DNA of 64,000 nucleotides from Streptomyces sp. 3214.6 (GTDB lineage Bacteria; Actinomycetota; Actinomycetes; Streptomycetales; Streptomycetaceae), in contig NZ_LT670819.1 of the NCBI RefSeq assembly GCF_900129855.1, forward strand, positions 1,426,001 to 1,490,000. Reading direction: 5' to 3'. Under the pieces are notes generated by a model. It ran no database searches, was not told the DNA's origin, and worked only from the letters and a program-made list of their open reading frames with translations. Shown piece after piece: positions 44,064-53,144 of this stretch. The stretch's first letter is position 1, and every line of letters begins with the position of its first letter. The position numbers and the translations under genes were made by a program.

Positions 44064-46712
44064 TCATCCGGCTGGTGTGCTCCCGTCGTGCCGGGCGGTG
44101 GATTGTTCGGTACCGGGCAGGTCGAGCCCGTCATGCGCGCCGTACGCCTCGGCTATGCGGGGCGGGGCGTGGTCAGAGGCCGGGTGCGGGGTGGGGGGCA
44201 AGGCGTCCGACGGATGCGACCGCGGGTACGGCGGCTGTCCCGGCTCGTCCGCCTCCAGGCTCTGCTGGGCCTCGGCCAGGCCGATGCCCCGCTGGAAGGC
44301 CGCCATCAGACCGGGGTCGTGGCCGACGGGCTGCTCGGCTTCCTGGCGTGGGGCCGGGCCGCCGCGCAGTTGGGGCACGATGTGCTCCTGGGCGCGACGG
44401 CGGGGCAGTTGGGGCTTGCCCATGGTGCCGCGCACGGCGCCGACGCGAGGGGTGGGCACGATGCCCGCGTGTTCCTCGACGACGGGCCGGTCGGCCTGCC
44501 GGATGCCGGGCACGGCCTCGGCCGGGTTGGCCCGCGTCTGGCGTGCGCCGCGGACGGGCAGGGGCGCCGGGCGGCTTCCGCTCCCGTGCGGCGCGTCCGG
44601 CCGGCCCGGCCCCGACTCGGTGGGCACCTCCACAGGACCCCCGGCGGCAACGGACCGCCCCTGCGGGACCACGGCCGCACGACCGGTGCCCGAGGCGCCC
44701 TCCGGCGACGCGTACGTCATCTGCGCCCGCCCCGACCCCGAGGTCCGCCCCCCACCCGAGTCACCGGTTACCGAGGAACCCTCCCCCCACGCCGACCCGG
44801 CCAACGCCCCGCCGCCGACCCCGACCCCCCGAGCCGAGCCCGACGCCTCACCCCTATCGACAGCACCCTGCACCCGAGCCGAGCCCGACGTCCCACTCCA
44901 ATCGACGGCACCCTGCCCCTGAGCCGAGGTCCGGGTCTCTGCCTTGTCAACAGCACCCTGCGCCTGGTCAGAGCCTGAGGGTCGCGCCGCGGCGAGGCCG
45001 CCCGGCACCTCAGCCAAGCCCGAGGACCGGCCCGCTTCGCGAGCACCCCGGCCTCGGGCCGAGTCCTGCGGTCGGCTCATGTCGCGTGCATCTCGCCCCT
45101 GAGCCGAAGCCTGCGGTCGGCTCACGGCGCCGGCACCGGCGCCCGAGGACCAACCTGCACCCGCCAACCGGTCTGCGTCACCAGCGCCCTGGGGCTGACC
45201 CGAACCCGCCAACCGGCCCGCGTCAGCAGTACCCGGCACCGCGGCCGAGCCCAAGGAACGGCCCGCATCGCCAGGGCCCTGGGGCCTACCGGGACCCGGA
45301 GGCCGGCTCGCATCGCCGACGGCCGGAACCCGGGCCAGGCCGCGCGCCGCGCCCATATCGCCGGGAAGCCGGCCCCGAGTCGAGTCCTGTGGGCAGGGGT
45401 GAGGGGCGGGTGGCAGCGGGGGCCGGGGGGCTGCGAACGGCGCGAGGGGGAGGCCTGCGCCGTCGGTGTCCGCGGCCTCGGCTGCGGTCCCGGGGGCGAC
45501 GGAGGCCGGCCCCAGTAGGGCCTGGGGGACGACGAGGACGGCCTGGACGCCACCGTAGATGTTGTTCTGCAGGCGCACCCGGATGCCGTGCCGTCGGGCG
45601 AGTTGGGAGACGACGAAGAGGCCGATGCGGCCGTCGGCCAGCAGACGGCCGACGTTGACCTGGTCGGGGTCGGCTAGCAGGGCGTTCATCCGGGCCTGTT
45701 CCTCGACGGGCATGCCGAGGCCGCGGTCCTCGACCTCGACGGCGAGCCCGGAGGTGACGAGGTTGGCACGCAGCAGCACCTGGGTGTGCGGGGCGGAGAA
45801 CACCGTGGCGTTCTCGACGAGCTCGGCCAGGAGGTGGATGACGTCGGCGACGGCGTGGCCGCGCAGTTCGCCGTCGATGGGCGGAACGAGTTTGACCCGC
45901 GAGTACTGCTCCACCTCGGCGATGGCGGAGCGCAGCACCTCGGTCATGGAGACGGGGTTGCTCCACTGCCGCCGGGAGACGGCCCCGCCGAGGACGGCGA
46001 GGTTCTCGGCGTGTCGGCGGATGCGGGTGGCGAGATGGTCGACGTGGAAGAGGCCCTTGAGCAGGTCGGGGTCCTCGATCTCGTTCTCCAGCTCGTCGAG
46101 GATCGAGATCTCGCGGTGCACCAGGGACTGAAGGCGGCGCGCGAGGTTGACGAAGACCTCCAGTTTCTGTTCGCTCCCGGCCTGGCTGGACAGCTGGGAG
46201 GCCTGCACGACGGCGGTGACGGCGCCGTCGTGGGCGCGGGAAAGATCGGCGGCGAGCAGTTCGAAGTCGTCGGCGTCGGGGCCGGGCGGGCCGCCGCGCG
46301 TGGTGCGCTGCGGCGGGACCTCACCGCGGCGCAGCGCCTCCATGACGGCGCGCAGCTCGGCCTCGCCGCGCGCGGTGCCCCGGCGCAGGGCCACGATGCG
46401 GTCGCTGACGGAGCGGGCGGCGCGGTCGGCGGCCACGGCGGCGATCACGATGCCGACACCGGTCACCGCGACCGCGCCGGCCAGCACCGCCCACAGCGTC
46501 GCGCCGGGCCTGACGCCGGTGGAGCGCACGGTGAACAGGACGACCGCGCAGGCGCTGAGGGCGACCGCGGTCGGGGGGAGCACGGCGAGCCGCAGCAACT
46601 GGGGCCGTATGTGTGTCTCGGCCGGCGCTGGTGCGGTGCGGGCGACCGGCCGCCCGTGCCGCCCGCCATCGCGGCGGTCTGCGCGGGCGGCGGGTGCGCG
46701 GAGGTGAGACAT
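44064..46712 (-). CDS. cvnA: Conservon sensor kinase-like protein, CvnA
   Basis: 882 residues. Two membrane helices (about 42-63 and 72-96), a dimerisation helix with LVHREISILDELENE (H199), then an ATPase domain: N-box ELVENATVF (N301), EDRGLGM, GRIGLFVVSQLA. The last 480 residues are low-complexity glycine/alanine/serine/arginine with degenerate repeats such as GSARVQGAVDRGEASGSA. Start: ATG 46712 with GAGGACACCG upstream; a start at 46793 is less likely. It heads the cvnA-B-C-D-GAF operon. Confidence 0.93.
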   Translation of the reverse strand: MSHLRAPAARADRRDGGRHGRPVARTAPAPAETHIRPQLLRLAVLPPTAVALSACAVVLFTVRSTGVRPGATLWAVLAGAVAVTGVGIVIAAVAADRAARSVSDRIVALRRGTARGEAELRAVMEALRRGEVPPQRTTRGGPPGPDADDFELLAADLSRAHDGAVTAVVQASQLSSQAGSEQKLEVFVNLARRLQSLVHREISILDELENEIEDPDLLKGLFHVDHLATRIRRHAENLAVLGGAVSRRQWSNPVSMTEVLRSAIAEVEQYSRVKLVPPIDGELRGHAVADVIHLLAELVENATVFSAPHTQVLLRANLVTSGLAVEVEDRGLGMPVEEQARMNALLADPDQVNVGRLLADGRIGLFVVSQLARRHGIRVRLQNNIYGGVQAVLVVPQALLGPASVAPGTAAEAADTDGAGLPLAPFAAPRPPLPPAPHPCPQDSTRGRLPGDMGAARGLARVPAVGDASRPPGPGRPQGPGDAGRSLGSAAVPGTADAGRLAGSGQPQGAGDADRLAGAGWSSGAGAGAVSRPQASAQGRDARDMSRPQDSARGRGAREAGRSSGLAEVPGGLAAARPSGSDQAQGAVDKAETRTSAQGQGAVDWSGTSGSARVQGAVDRGEASGSARGVGVGGGALAGSAWGEGSSVTGDSGGGRTSGSGRAQMTYASPEGASGTGRAAVVPQGRSVAAGGPVEVPTESGPGRPDAPHGSGSRPAPLPVRGARQTRANPAEAVPGIRQADRPVVEEHAGIVPTPRVGAVRGTMGKPQLPRRRAQEHIVPQLRGGPAPRQEAEQPVGHDPGLMAAFQRGIGLAEAQQSLEADEPGQPPYPRSHPSDALPPTPHPASDHAPPRIAEAYGAHDGLDLPGTEQSTARHDGSTPAG

Positions 46713-47298
46713 CGGTGTCCTCGTGCTGGTCCGTCGAGCCTGGCTGTCGGTCGGGAGAGCCAAGAATTCGGCCCGGTGTCGCCCGACGGCCACTCACAGT
46801 AGTCGGCAACGCATCATGTGCGGTGGGCAGTTGACAAAGTCTCACGGGGAGCGTCCCGCTCTGGTATGAGGCTTCGTACGGGAGACCGATAAATCCATGA
46901 GATCCGGGACGCGATCAGGAAAGAAGTCGATCAGAGCTGGTCAGAGATGATCCCAACGGAGCGGCGCGGGCCGGGGAGTCCTGCTCCGTCGGCCCGCGCC
47001 GCCGAACCTTCTGTCGCCCCGACGGGCCCGCCGGAACGGCCCCGGGCGGGCTATTCACCTCAGGCCGAACCCACGGAATGTCACGCACCGTATCGGCCAT
47101 GGCCTTGACTCTCGGACGTTCTCGTACGGCTGCCCGCCTTGCCGCTGCGGGTTCGGCTGCGTCCGCCCGGGGGCCGTGCCCCAGTACGTCCCCGCCGGGC
47201 CGGGGCCCGGCTGCTCGCCGACGCCCGTCGGGACGCGGACCATGGCGAAGGCGCTCTGGGCAGGCGCCGGCGGCGAGCGAGAAGGGAATGATGGGGCG
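46713..47298. other. Intergenic stretch with a strong orphan hairpin
   Basis: About 590 bases between divergent cvnA and the broken TetR gene. GCGGCGCGGGCC (46961-46972) and GGCCCGCGCCGC (46991-47002) form a perfect 12-base stem. It follows no gene now present, so it may be a leftover terminator. AT-rich bases near 46880-46910 may hold the cvnA promoter. No further gene recognised. Confidence 0.45.
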
Positions 47299-47880
47299 GT
47301 GTCCCAAAGCGATGCACCCCGCGGCCCCGTCGGCCGACCGCCCGTGACCTCCCGTACGCAGATCCTGAGCGCGGCCCGTCAGCTCATCGACCGGGACGGC
47401 TGGGAGAAACTGACCATCCGTCGGCTGGCCGCCGAGATCGGGATCGGGGCCACCACCCTGTACCGCCACGTACAGGACAAGGAGGACCTGCTGTTCCTCC
47501 TGATCCAGGAGTACGCGGACCAGATTCCGCACCCAGGACTGCCCGGCGAGCCGCGGGACCGGATCGTCGCGGCGCTCACCGCGGTCCATGACGCCCTCGC
47601 GGACCGGCCGTGGGCCGCCGAGGTCCTCACTACACGGTCGGCGAGATCCTCGTCCGCGCCCACTCCGCCCCTCGGCGGGCGGGCAGCGAACGTCCCGCCG
47701 ACCGTGACGCCTTGTCCGGCATCCTCAACGCCTCGCAGGTGCCGCGCCTGGCCGCACTCGGCGACCGGTGGCCGACGCCGGACTCGCGGGACGACTATCC
47801 GCAGGGGCTGCGGGCCTTCGTCGACGGACTGCTGGCACAGGCCACGGCGGCGCGCCATCGTCCCGAGGTCGCTGATCGCC
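47299..47880 (+). pseudogene. Broken TetR family regulator
   Basis: From GTG 47299 a TetR N-terminal domain reads well (TSRTQILSAARQLIDRDGWE, then RRLAAEIGIGATTLYRHVQD) up to DRPWAAEVL near 47630. The family sequence then resumes in another frame with YTVGEILVRAHSAPRRAGSE and IPRLAALGDRWP-like text to about 47880. The 40-50 residues that normally link these parts are missing. An intact relative lies at 51118-51786. One deletion plus frameshift explains the sequence. Confidence 0.85.
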
Positions 47881-47886
47881 GGGCAC

Positions 47887-47949
47887 CGTCGGGCGTCGCA
47901 CGTCGCACGTCGGGCGTCGGGCGCCGGGCGTCGGGCGTCGGGCGTCGGG
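47887..47949. repeat. Heptanucleotide tandem repeat x9
   Basis: Nine 7-base units, mostly CGTCGGG with CGTCGCA and CGCCGGG variants, between the ends of the broken TetR gene and the convergent SARP gene. A unit length of 7 shifts the frame with each copy gained or lost. Confidence 0.85.
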
Positions 47950-47984
47950 CGACACGAAGGCCTGATCGGGCCCGGTCGGTCTGC

Positions 47985-49958
47985 TCAGAACGAGACGGCG
48001 CGGGCGCCCTGCCAGTCACCGGCCCGGGCCGAGGACCGTGGCTGCGCAACGGGTGAGCCCAGTTGGACGAGCCGGGTCAGGGCCTCCTGGCGGCGGGCCA
48101 GCGGCTCGCGCTCCGCGCACTCGGCGGCATAGACGGCGATGAGGCTGTGGAAGCGGTACTGGTGGCCGGGTTCCTCCTTCAGCAGGTGGTTGGCGGTAAG
48201 CAGCGAAAGCAGTCGGCGGGCGGTCTCGCGGTCCGTCTCGGCGAGCGTCGCGGCGATCTGCACCGTGAACGGACCGCTGTACAGGCCCAGATGACGGAAC
48301 ATCCGCGCCGCGTCCGCGGGTAACGCCTGGTACGACGCCTCGAAGACGCTGCGCATGCTGGCCGCCGCGTCGTCCTTCACGGCGAGTCGGTCGAGCCGGC
48401 CGGGTTCGGCCGCGTACTGCTCGACGAGCGCGGTCAGCGGCACGCCGGGGTTGGCCGCCAGCCCGTCGGCGACAATGCGCAGCGCGAGCGGCAGTCCCCC
48501 GCACAGCGCCACCAGGCGTGCGGTGGCCGCTTCCTGTCCCTCGAGCCGTCCCCCGCTGAGACCGGCGAGGAGACGCGCCGACTCCTCGTCGGCCAGCGGG
48601 GCGATGGTGAACAGGTGAGCACCGTCCCGGGCCGCGAGCCCGCCGAAGCGCTGCCGGCTGGTCGCCAGGACGCAGGACGAGCCCCGGGGGATGAGCGGCC
48701 GCAGCTGGTCGGCGCTGAGCGCGTCGTCGAGCACGACCAGCATCCGCTGACCGTGCAGCAGGCTCCGGTAGAGAGTGGCGCGGGCTGCCAGTCCCGGAGG
48801 GATCCGCGAGGCGTCGACTCCCAGACTGCCCAGGAGCTGGCCCAGCGCGTCCGCCGCGCTCACCGGGCGGCCCTGCAGTCCGGTGCCGTGCAGATCGACG
48901 TACAACTGGCCGTCGGGGAAGCGGTCGATGAGCCGATGCGTCAGCTCCAGCACGAACGCCGACTTGCCCACACCGGCCGGGCCGTCGACCACCGCCACCG
49001 GAGTCGTCGCGCCGTGCCGTGAGCTCTCGTCGTCCAACACCGCTGCCAACTGCGCCAGTTCCCTGGTGCGTCCGACGAACCCGCGGGCCAGGGGTGGGAG
49101 TTGCACCGGCTTGGGGGTTCCGCGGAAGGCGGTTTCGCGAACGGCGGGCAGCACGGGTTGGGCGTCCGGGCCGGGGGAACGCAGTTCCGGATGCCCGGAC
49201 AGGATCTGCTGGTGGAGGTTGCGCAGGTCGGCGCCGGGCTCGATGCCCAACTCGCTGCTCAGCAGCTGGCGGGTCTCCTCGTACACCCGCAGGGCGTGGG
49301 CCTGTCGTCCGCTGCGGTACAGCGCCAGGATCAGCAGCCAGCGCAGCTTCTCCCGCAGTGGCTCCTCGGACACCGCGCCCGTAAGGTCGGTGACCATCTC
49401 GGCGTGCCGTCCGGCCGCCAGCATGTCGGCGGCCCATTCCTCCACGGCCGTCAGCCGCAGGTCCCGCAGCCGGGTGCGCTCCATCGAGGCGAAGGGGCCG
49501 GGGACTCCGGAGTACGCCTCGCCGTGCCAGAGCGACAGGGCCTGTTCGTACCGGCGCAGGGTCGCGTCGGCGTTGCCCTCGCCCCGTGACCTACGCGCGT
49601 CACTATGACTGCGGACGAAGAGAGTGGCATCCACGTCCGAGGGGTCCAACCGCAGGCAGTAGCCGCCGGACTCGGAGGTGAGCACCGCCCCGGCCGCTCT
49701 CCTGTCGCGCCCGGGCTCCAGCGCCCGGCGCAGGCCGCCCACATAGGTGTGGACGCCGTTGGCGGCCGTCTGCGGCACATCGCCGCCCCACAGGGCGTCC
49801 ACGATGTTCTCGACGCACACGACGTCGTTGGCGCGGCTCGCGAGCAGGCCCAGGACGGCCCGCTGTTTGGGCGGGCCCAGCGCCACCTCCACCCCGTGCC
49901 GCCAGGCACGCACCGGCCCCAAGAGCTGTATGCGCAGCTGTGCTGCCGTGGTGGCCAT
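47985..49958 (-). CDS. SARP/AfsR-type transcription activator with NB-ARC ATPase domain
   Basis: 657 residues. The N-terminal winged helix (about 8-100) includes LGPPKQRAVLGLLASRANDV; the BTAD domain is at 105-255 (RLRDLRLTAVEEWAADMLAA). An NB-ARC ATPase follows from about 290 with P-loop GPAGVGKSAF (326-335) and VVLDDALSADQLRPLIP. AfsR-type proteins usually continue with TPR repeats. Here the protein ends abruptly after EALTRLVQ with an unrelated 20-residue tail next to a repeat, so the C terminus may have been lost. ATG 49958 has AGGAGGCG upstream. Confidence 0.9.
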   Translation of the reverse strand: MATTAAQLRIQLLGPVRAWRHGVEVALGPPKQRAVLGLLASRANDVVCVENIVDALWGGDVPQTAANGVHTYVGGLRRALEPGRDRRAAGAVLTSESGGYCLRLDPSDVDATLFVRSHSDARRSRGEGNADATLRRYEQALSLWHGEAYSGVPGPFASMERTRLRDLRLTAVEEWAADMLAAGRHAEMVTDLTGAVSEEPLREKLRWLLILALYRSGRQAHALRVYEETRQLLSSELGIEPGADLRNLHQQILSGHPELRSPGPDAQPVLPAVRETAFRGTPKPVQLPPLARGFVGRTRELAQLAAVLDDESSRHGATTPVAVVDGPAGVGKSAFVLELTHRLIDRFPDGQLYVDLHGTGLQGRPVSAADALGQLLGSLGVDASRIPPGLAARATLYRSLLHGQRMLVVLDDALSADQLRPLIPRGSSCVLATSRQRFGGLAARDGAHLFTIAPLADEESARLLAGLSGGRLEGQEAATARLVALCGGLPLALRIVADGLAANPGVPLTALVEQYAAEPGRLDRLAVKDDAAASMRSVFEASYQALPADAARMFRHLGLYSGPFTVQIAATLAETDRETARRLLSLLTANHLLKEEPGHQYRFHSLIAVYAAECAEREPLARRQEALTRLVQLGSPVAQPRSSARAGDWQGARAVSF

Positions 49959-50016
49959 GGATCATTCGCCTCCTGAAGTGGTGTTCCGTCCGTGGTCCGT
50001 GTCGGCTCCCGCGCCG

Positions 50017-50184
50017 TCAGCGCGGGGGGACGGACAGGGCGGCTATTCCGCCGGATATGGACCGGCCATCGGGTTCGTTGTATGCCACATGCGCGATAAA
50101 AATGTCGGAGGTGATGATTCCGGTTGTGGTAGCGAGAGGCTTTCGTCGCGTCTCCGCGACGGCCGTGCGGTAACGGCTTTCCAT
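50017..50184 (-). CDS. Small ORF (55 residues) upstream of the SARP gene
   Basis: ATG 50184 is preceded by AAAGGAGAGAC, one of the best ribosome sites in the window. The product reads MESRYRTAVAETRRKP, then IITSDIFIAHVAYNEPDGRS, ending GGIAALSVPPR. No family, signal peptide or cysteine. Third codon positions are less GC-rich than in neighbours (ATT, TTT, ATA and ACA occur). It lies 58 bases before the SARP start on the same strand and could be a small peptide product or a leader that couples to SARP expression. Confidence 0.55.
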   Translation of the reverse strand: MESRYRTAVAETRRKPLATTTGIITSDIFIAHVAYNEPDGRSISGGIAALSVPPR

Positions 50185-51117
50185 GTCTCTCCTTTGAGTA
50201 CAGGCAGTCGCGCCGAGGACCTTCACCCGTGGGGCGCATTCAGAACAAGGCGTCCCTTATGAGCGGACCTTATTTCATGATCCGCGAACAGAGGAAAGAG
50301 GACGCGCCGTTGCGTCGCGAGGTTGCGACAGCGGCACAGGCCAGGAACCAGTGAATGAGCAGGCAAACCGAGAAGGGGACGCGTCGAAAGATTCAGGCCA
50401 GAGTGACAGGAAACCGCCACCACCTGCGGGAACCCACGCTGCGGCCCCTCGGCACCGTGAACCGCCGCGGCCGGAATCGAAGCCTCACGAATGCGCATGA
50501 ATGCGACACTTGCTATGCGACGGAGGCGGCCTGATCATTCGTCGGAGTCGACGTCGGATCAGCCGGGGAGTTTGGCCGGATCAACACCGTTCGCGGGGAC
50601 AGCGGCGGCCGGGCACACTCTCACATGCCGCCGATTTGACCGGATGTTCACGCATCGCCGTCAGCACGTCGAAGTTGCCGAGTAAACCATCCGTCAGAGA
50701 TTGGCTGGCCACGTTTCCCCCGCATATTTCACTCTTAGGTGTACGCGTAAGGTCACAGTAGCGGGGGCGTGGTTGATTGTCACCCCCGACCCGTTTTCGG
50801 CGCCCCTGTGCCTCCGGCATGTGCCGTGCGACGCCATGGCTCGTGAAAGGCCTCTCTCGGGGCCACCACCCGTCGGGCTCGGCCCCACCGCCGATGCGTC
50901 TCGGCTCCGCCACCCGTCGAGAGCCCGACGACCCCCTCGACCGGTCGCGAGGACAGCGGTTACGGCATCGGCGGTACACCTGAGGGCTCTGCGAGACTAC
51001 GGTCTCGCCGCGCACCCCGGCAGACACCGCTTTCCGGCACTGGTGCGCCCTCGGTCGGGCCCGCGCCGCCGTCGTGCACATGCCTCGGTCGGGCCAAGAA
51101 CAGAGAAAGCTGGATCC
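50185..51117. other. Long intergenic stretch between SARP/small ORF and TetR
   Basis: About 930 bases with no convincing gene on either strand. Several open frames are shadows without ribosome sites or domains. It must hold the promoter for the SARP side (AT-richer bases near 50250-50280) and that of the TetR gene. Confidence 0.4.
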
Positions 51118-51786
51118 ATGCAGTCCCGGAACCACCAACGCAGCACACCCGAACGGGCCCGCCTGTCACGGGAGTCGATCCTCGTCGCCGCGCAGCAGAT
51201 CGTCCGTGAGGAGGGGGCCCAGCACCTCACCATGCGCCGCCTGGCCAAGGAGATGTCCAGCACGGCCATGGCCCTCTACCACCATGTGCGGGACAAGGAC
51301 GAGCTGCTGATGCTCCTGCTCGACGCGCACGCCGAGAGCTTCCCGCGGCCCGAACTGCCCGAGGATCCACGGCTGCGTCTCCTCGAGTGCGCCCAGGTGC
51401 TCCATGACATCCTCGCGGACTGCCCCTGGATCATCGAAGTGCTCGCCTCCGACACCTTCGTGAGCGTCTCCGCGCTGTGGATCGTGGAGAGCATGATCGA
51501 TGCCGCGATCGGCTGCGGACTGACGCAGGAAGAGGCCGTGTACGCCTACCACGTCATCTGGCATTACACGATCGGTGAGTTGATCGTGCGCTTCAACCGC
51601 GAGCGCGCGCAGAGCGAGGCCAGGAACCCGCCCCGGCGCGAGCGGGCCATGGCCGCGCTGGAGGCGGGGGCGTTCCCACAGCTCGCCCGACTGGGCGGCC
51701 GATGGGAGGAGTTGACCACGGTGGACCAGCACCGCCGGGGGCTCGAAGCCGTCGTCGACGGACTCCTCGCCCGCAGCGCCGACTGA
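51118..51786 (+). CDS. TetR family regulator (TetR_C_33 type)
   Basis: 222 residues. The HTH domain at about 15-65 includes LTMRRLAKEMSSTAMALYHH with VRDKDEL; the ligand domain carries ALWIVESMIDAAIGCGLTQE and HYTIGELIVRF. It is the intact relative of the broken gene at 47299. Its target may be the neighbouring hydrolase or the SARP. ATG 51118; GAAAG-CTGG upstream is a modest ribosome site. Confidence 0.9.
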   Translation: MQSRNHQRSTPERARLSRESILVAAQQIVREEGAQHLTMRRLAKEMSSTAMALYHHVRDKDELLMLLLDAHAESFPRPELPEDPRLRLLECAQVLHDILADCPWIIEVLASDTFVSVSALWIVESMIDAAIGCGLTQEEAVYAYHVIWHYTIGELIVRFNRERAQSEARNPPRRERAMAALEAGAFPQLARLGGRWEELTTVDQHRRGLEAVVDGLLARSAD

Positions 51787-52072
51787 CCTCGGTACACCTC
51801 AGGAAGCCGGCCGCCGCATTGGCCGTCCGAAGCTTTCGAGGACCGTGCGGTATCAACGTCAAGTCGTGAGAAATTCACATACGAATGCCCGGGACGGGCG
51901 CTCACAGCGTGGGCTATATTCCGATGAAATGTTCATGGAAGTGGTGGGTGAATTCGGTACGGAAGCGGTGCAAGGACGCGCTGCCGAGCGTCGTCCGGTC
52001 GGCGCTGGAGAAGACCGGCCGCGCGGGGTCGCACCGCCGAATCCTCCGCAGGTGTAACCCGAGGAGAGTCTC

Positions 52073-53032
52073 GTGCCCTTGGACCGTTTCATCCGTGCCC
52101 TGATCAAATGGCAGGCCGCCGATCGGCCCGCACCGGCGCGCACGCTCACCGTGGAGGCGGTACGCCGCCGCTACGCCGACGGCGCCGCCCGCTCGCGGGG
52201 CCGCACCGCGCCGCAGCCGGTCGGCGCGGTGACGGATCAGCTGATCGACGGCCACGGCGGCAGGTTCGGCGTCCGGACGTATCTGCCGGTGGCCGACCGG
52301 GGCCGGCTCGTGACGTATCTGCACGGCGGGGGCTGGATGACCGGCGATGTCGACACCCACGATGCGGTGTGCCGTCGCATCGCCGCCGCTCTCGGAGCGG
52401 TCGTCGTCTCCGTCGACTACCGCCGCGCGCCCGAACACCCGTATCCCGGCCCGCTCCAGGACGGGATCGCCGCATCCGAATGGGCGGCCGCCGCCCATCC
52501 CGGGCGCGACCACGTCATCGGCGGCGACAGCGCAGGGGGAGCGCTGGCGCTGGCCATCGCGATGCACCACCGCGACCACGACGGGATCAGGTTCGCCGCG
52601 CAGTTGATGGTCTATCCACCGGCCGATCCGGACATGAAGTCGGATTCAATGCGCGCCTACGGAACGGGATACCTGGCGGAAGCCGATGATCTGCGCTGGT
52701 ACTACGAGCAGTACGTGCCGGATCCAAGGCACCTCGCGGACCCGGCGATCGATCTGCTCAACGCCGACCATCGCGGGCTGGCGCCGACGGTGATCGGCAC
52801 CGCCGAATTCGACGCGCTGCATGACGAGGGCGTCGAACTGGCGGCCCGTTTGACCGCCGCCGGCGTTTCTGTGCATCACGTTCCGGCGCCGGGCCTGGTG
52901 CACGGATATCTCCTCATGGCCGACGTCGTGCCGGCGGCCGCGGAGGCGACGTCCGAAGTGCTCGCGGCAGTCGAGCGGACGCTGACCTCGGCGCCGATGG
53001 CGCACGAGGACCTGTCCGGCTCCTCTCGCTGA
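52073..53032 (+). CDS. Alpha/beta hydrolase, hormone-sensitive lipase family
   Basis: 319 residues. YLHGGGWMTGD (oxyanion HGGG), GGDSAGGALA (nucleophile serine), TAEFDALHDEG (acid) and GLVHGYLLM (histidine) are the complete HSL/AB-hydrolase_3 set. It acts on short-chain esters or lactones. GTG 52073 with GAGGAGAG upstream. The 286 bases between the TetR stop and this gene hold no other gene. The TetR gene upstream may control it. Confidence 0.92.
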   Translation: MPLDRFIRALIKWQAADRPAPARTLTVEAVRRRYADGAARSRGRTAPQPVGAVTDQLIDGHGGRFGVRTYLPVADRGRLVTYLHGGGWMTGDVDTHDAVCRRIAAALGAVVVSVDYRRAPEHPYPGPLQDGIAASEWAAAAHPGRDHVIGGDSAGGALALAIAMHHRDHDGIRFAAQLMVYPPADPDMKSDSMRAYGTGYLAEADDLRWYYEQYVPDPRHLADPAIDLLNADHRGLAPTVIGTAEFDALHDEGVELAARLTAAGVSVHHVPAPGLVHGYLLMADVVPAAAEATSEVLAAVERTLTSAPMAHEDLSGSSR

Positions 53033-53144
53033 GGCACGGCATACGTCATGGGCGGCGGCACGGCTCACGCGGCACGGCTCCGTGCGCACGGCGCGCCGGG
53101 GGCGGGGGTGCCGTCGTTCGATTCGTTCCCGCGCCGATCCGCGA

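Noticed and set aside
47887..47949. Short CRISPR-like array
   Set aside because: Units are 7 bases, contiguous, without spacers; this is a simple tandem repeat.
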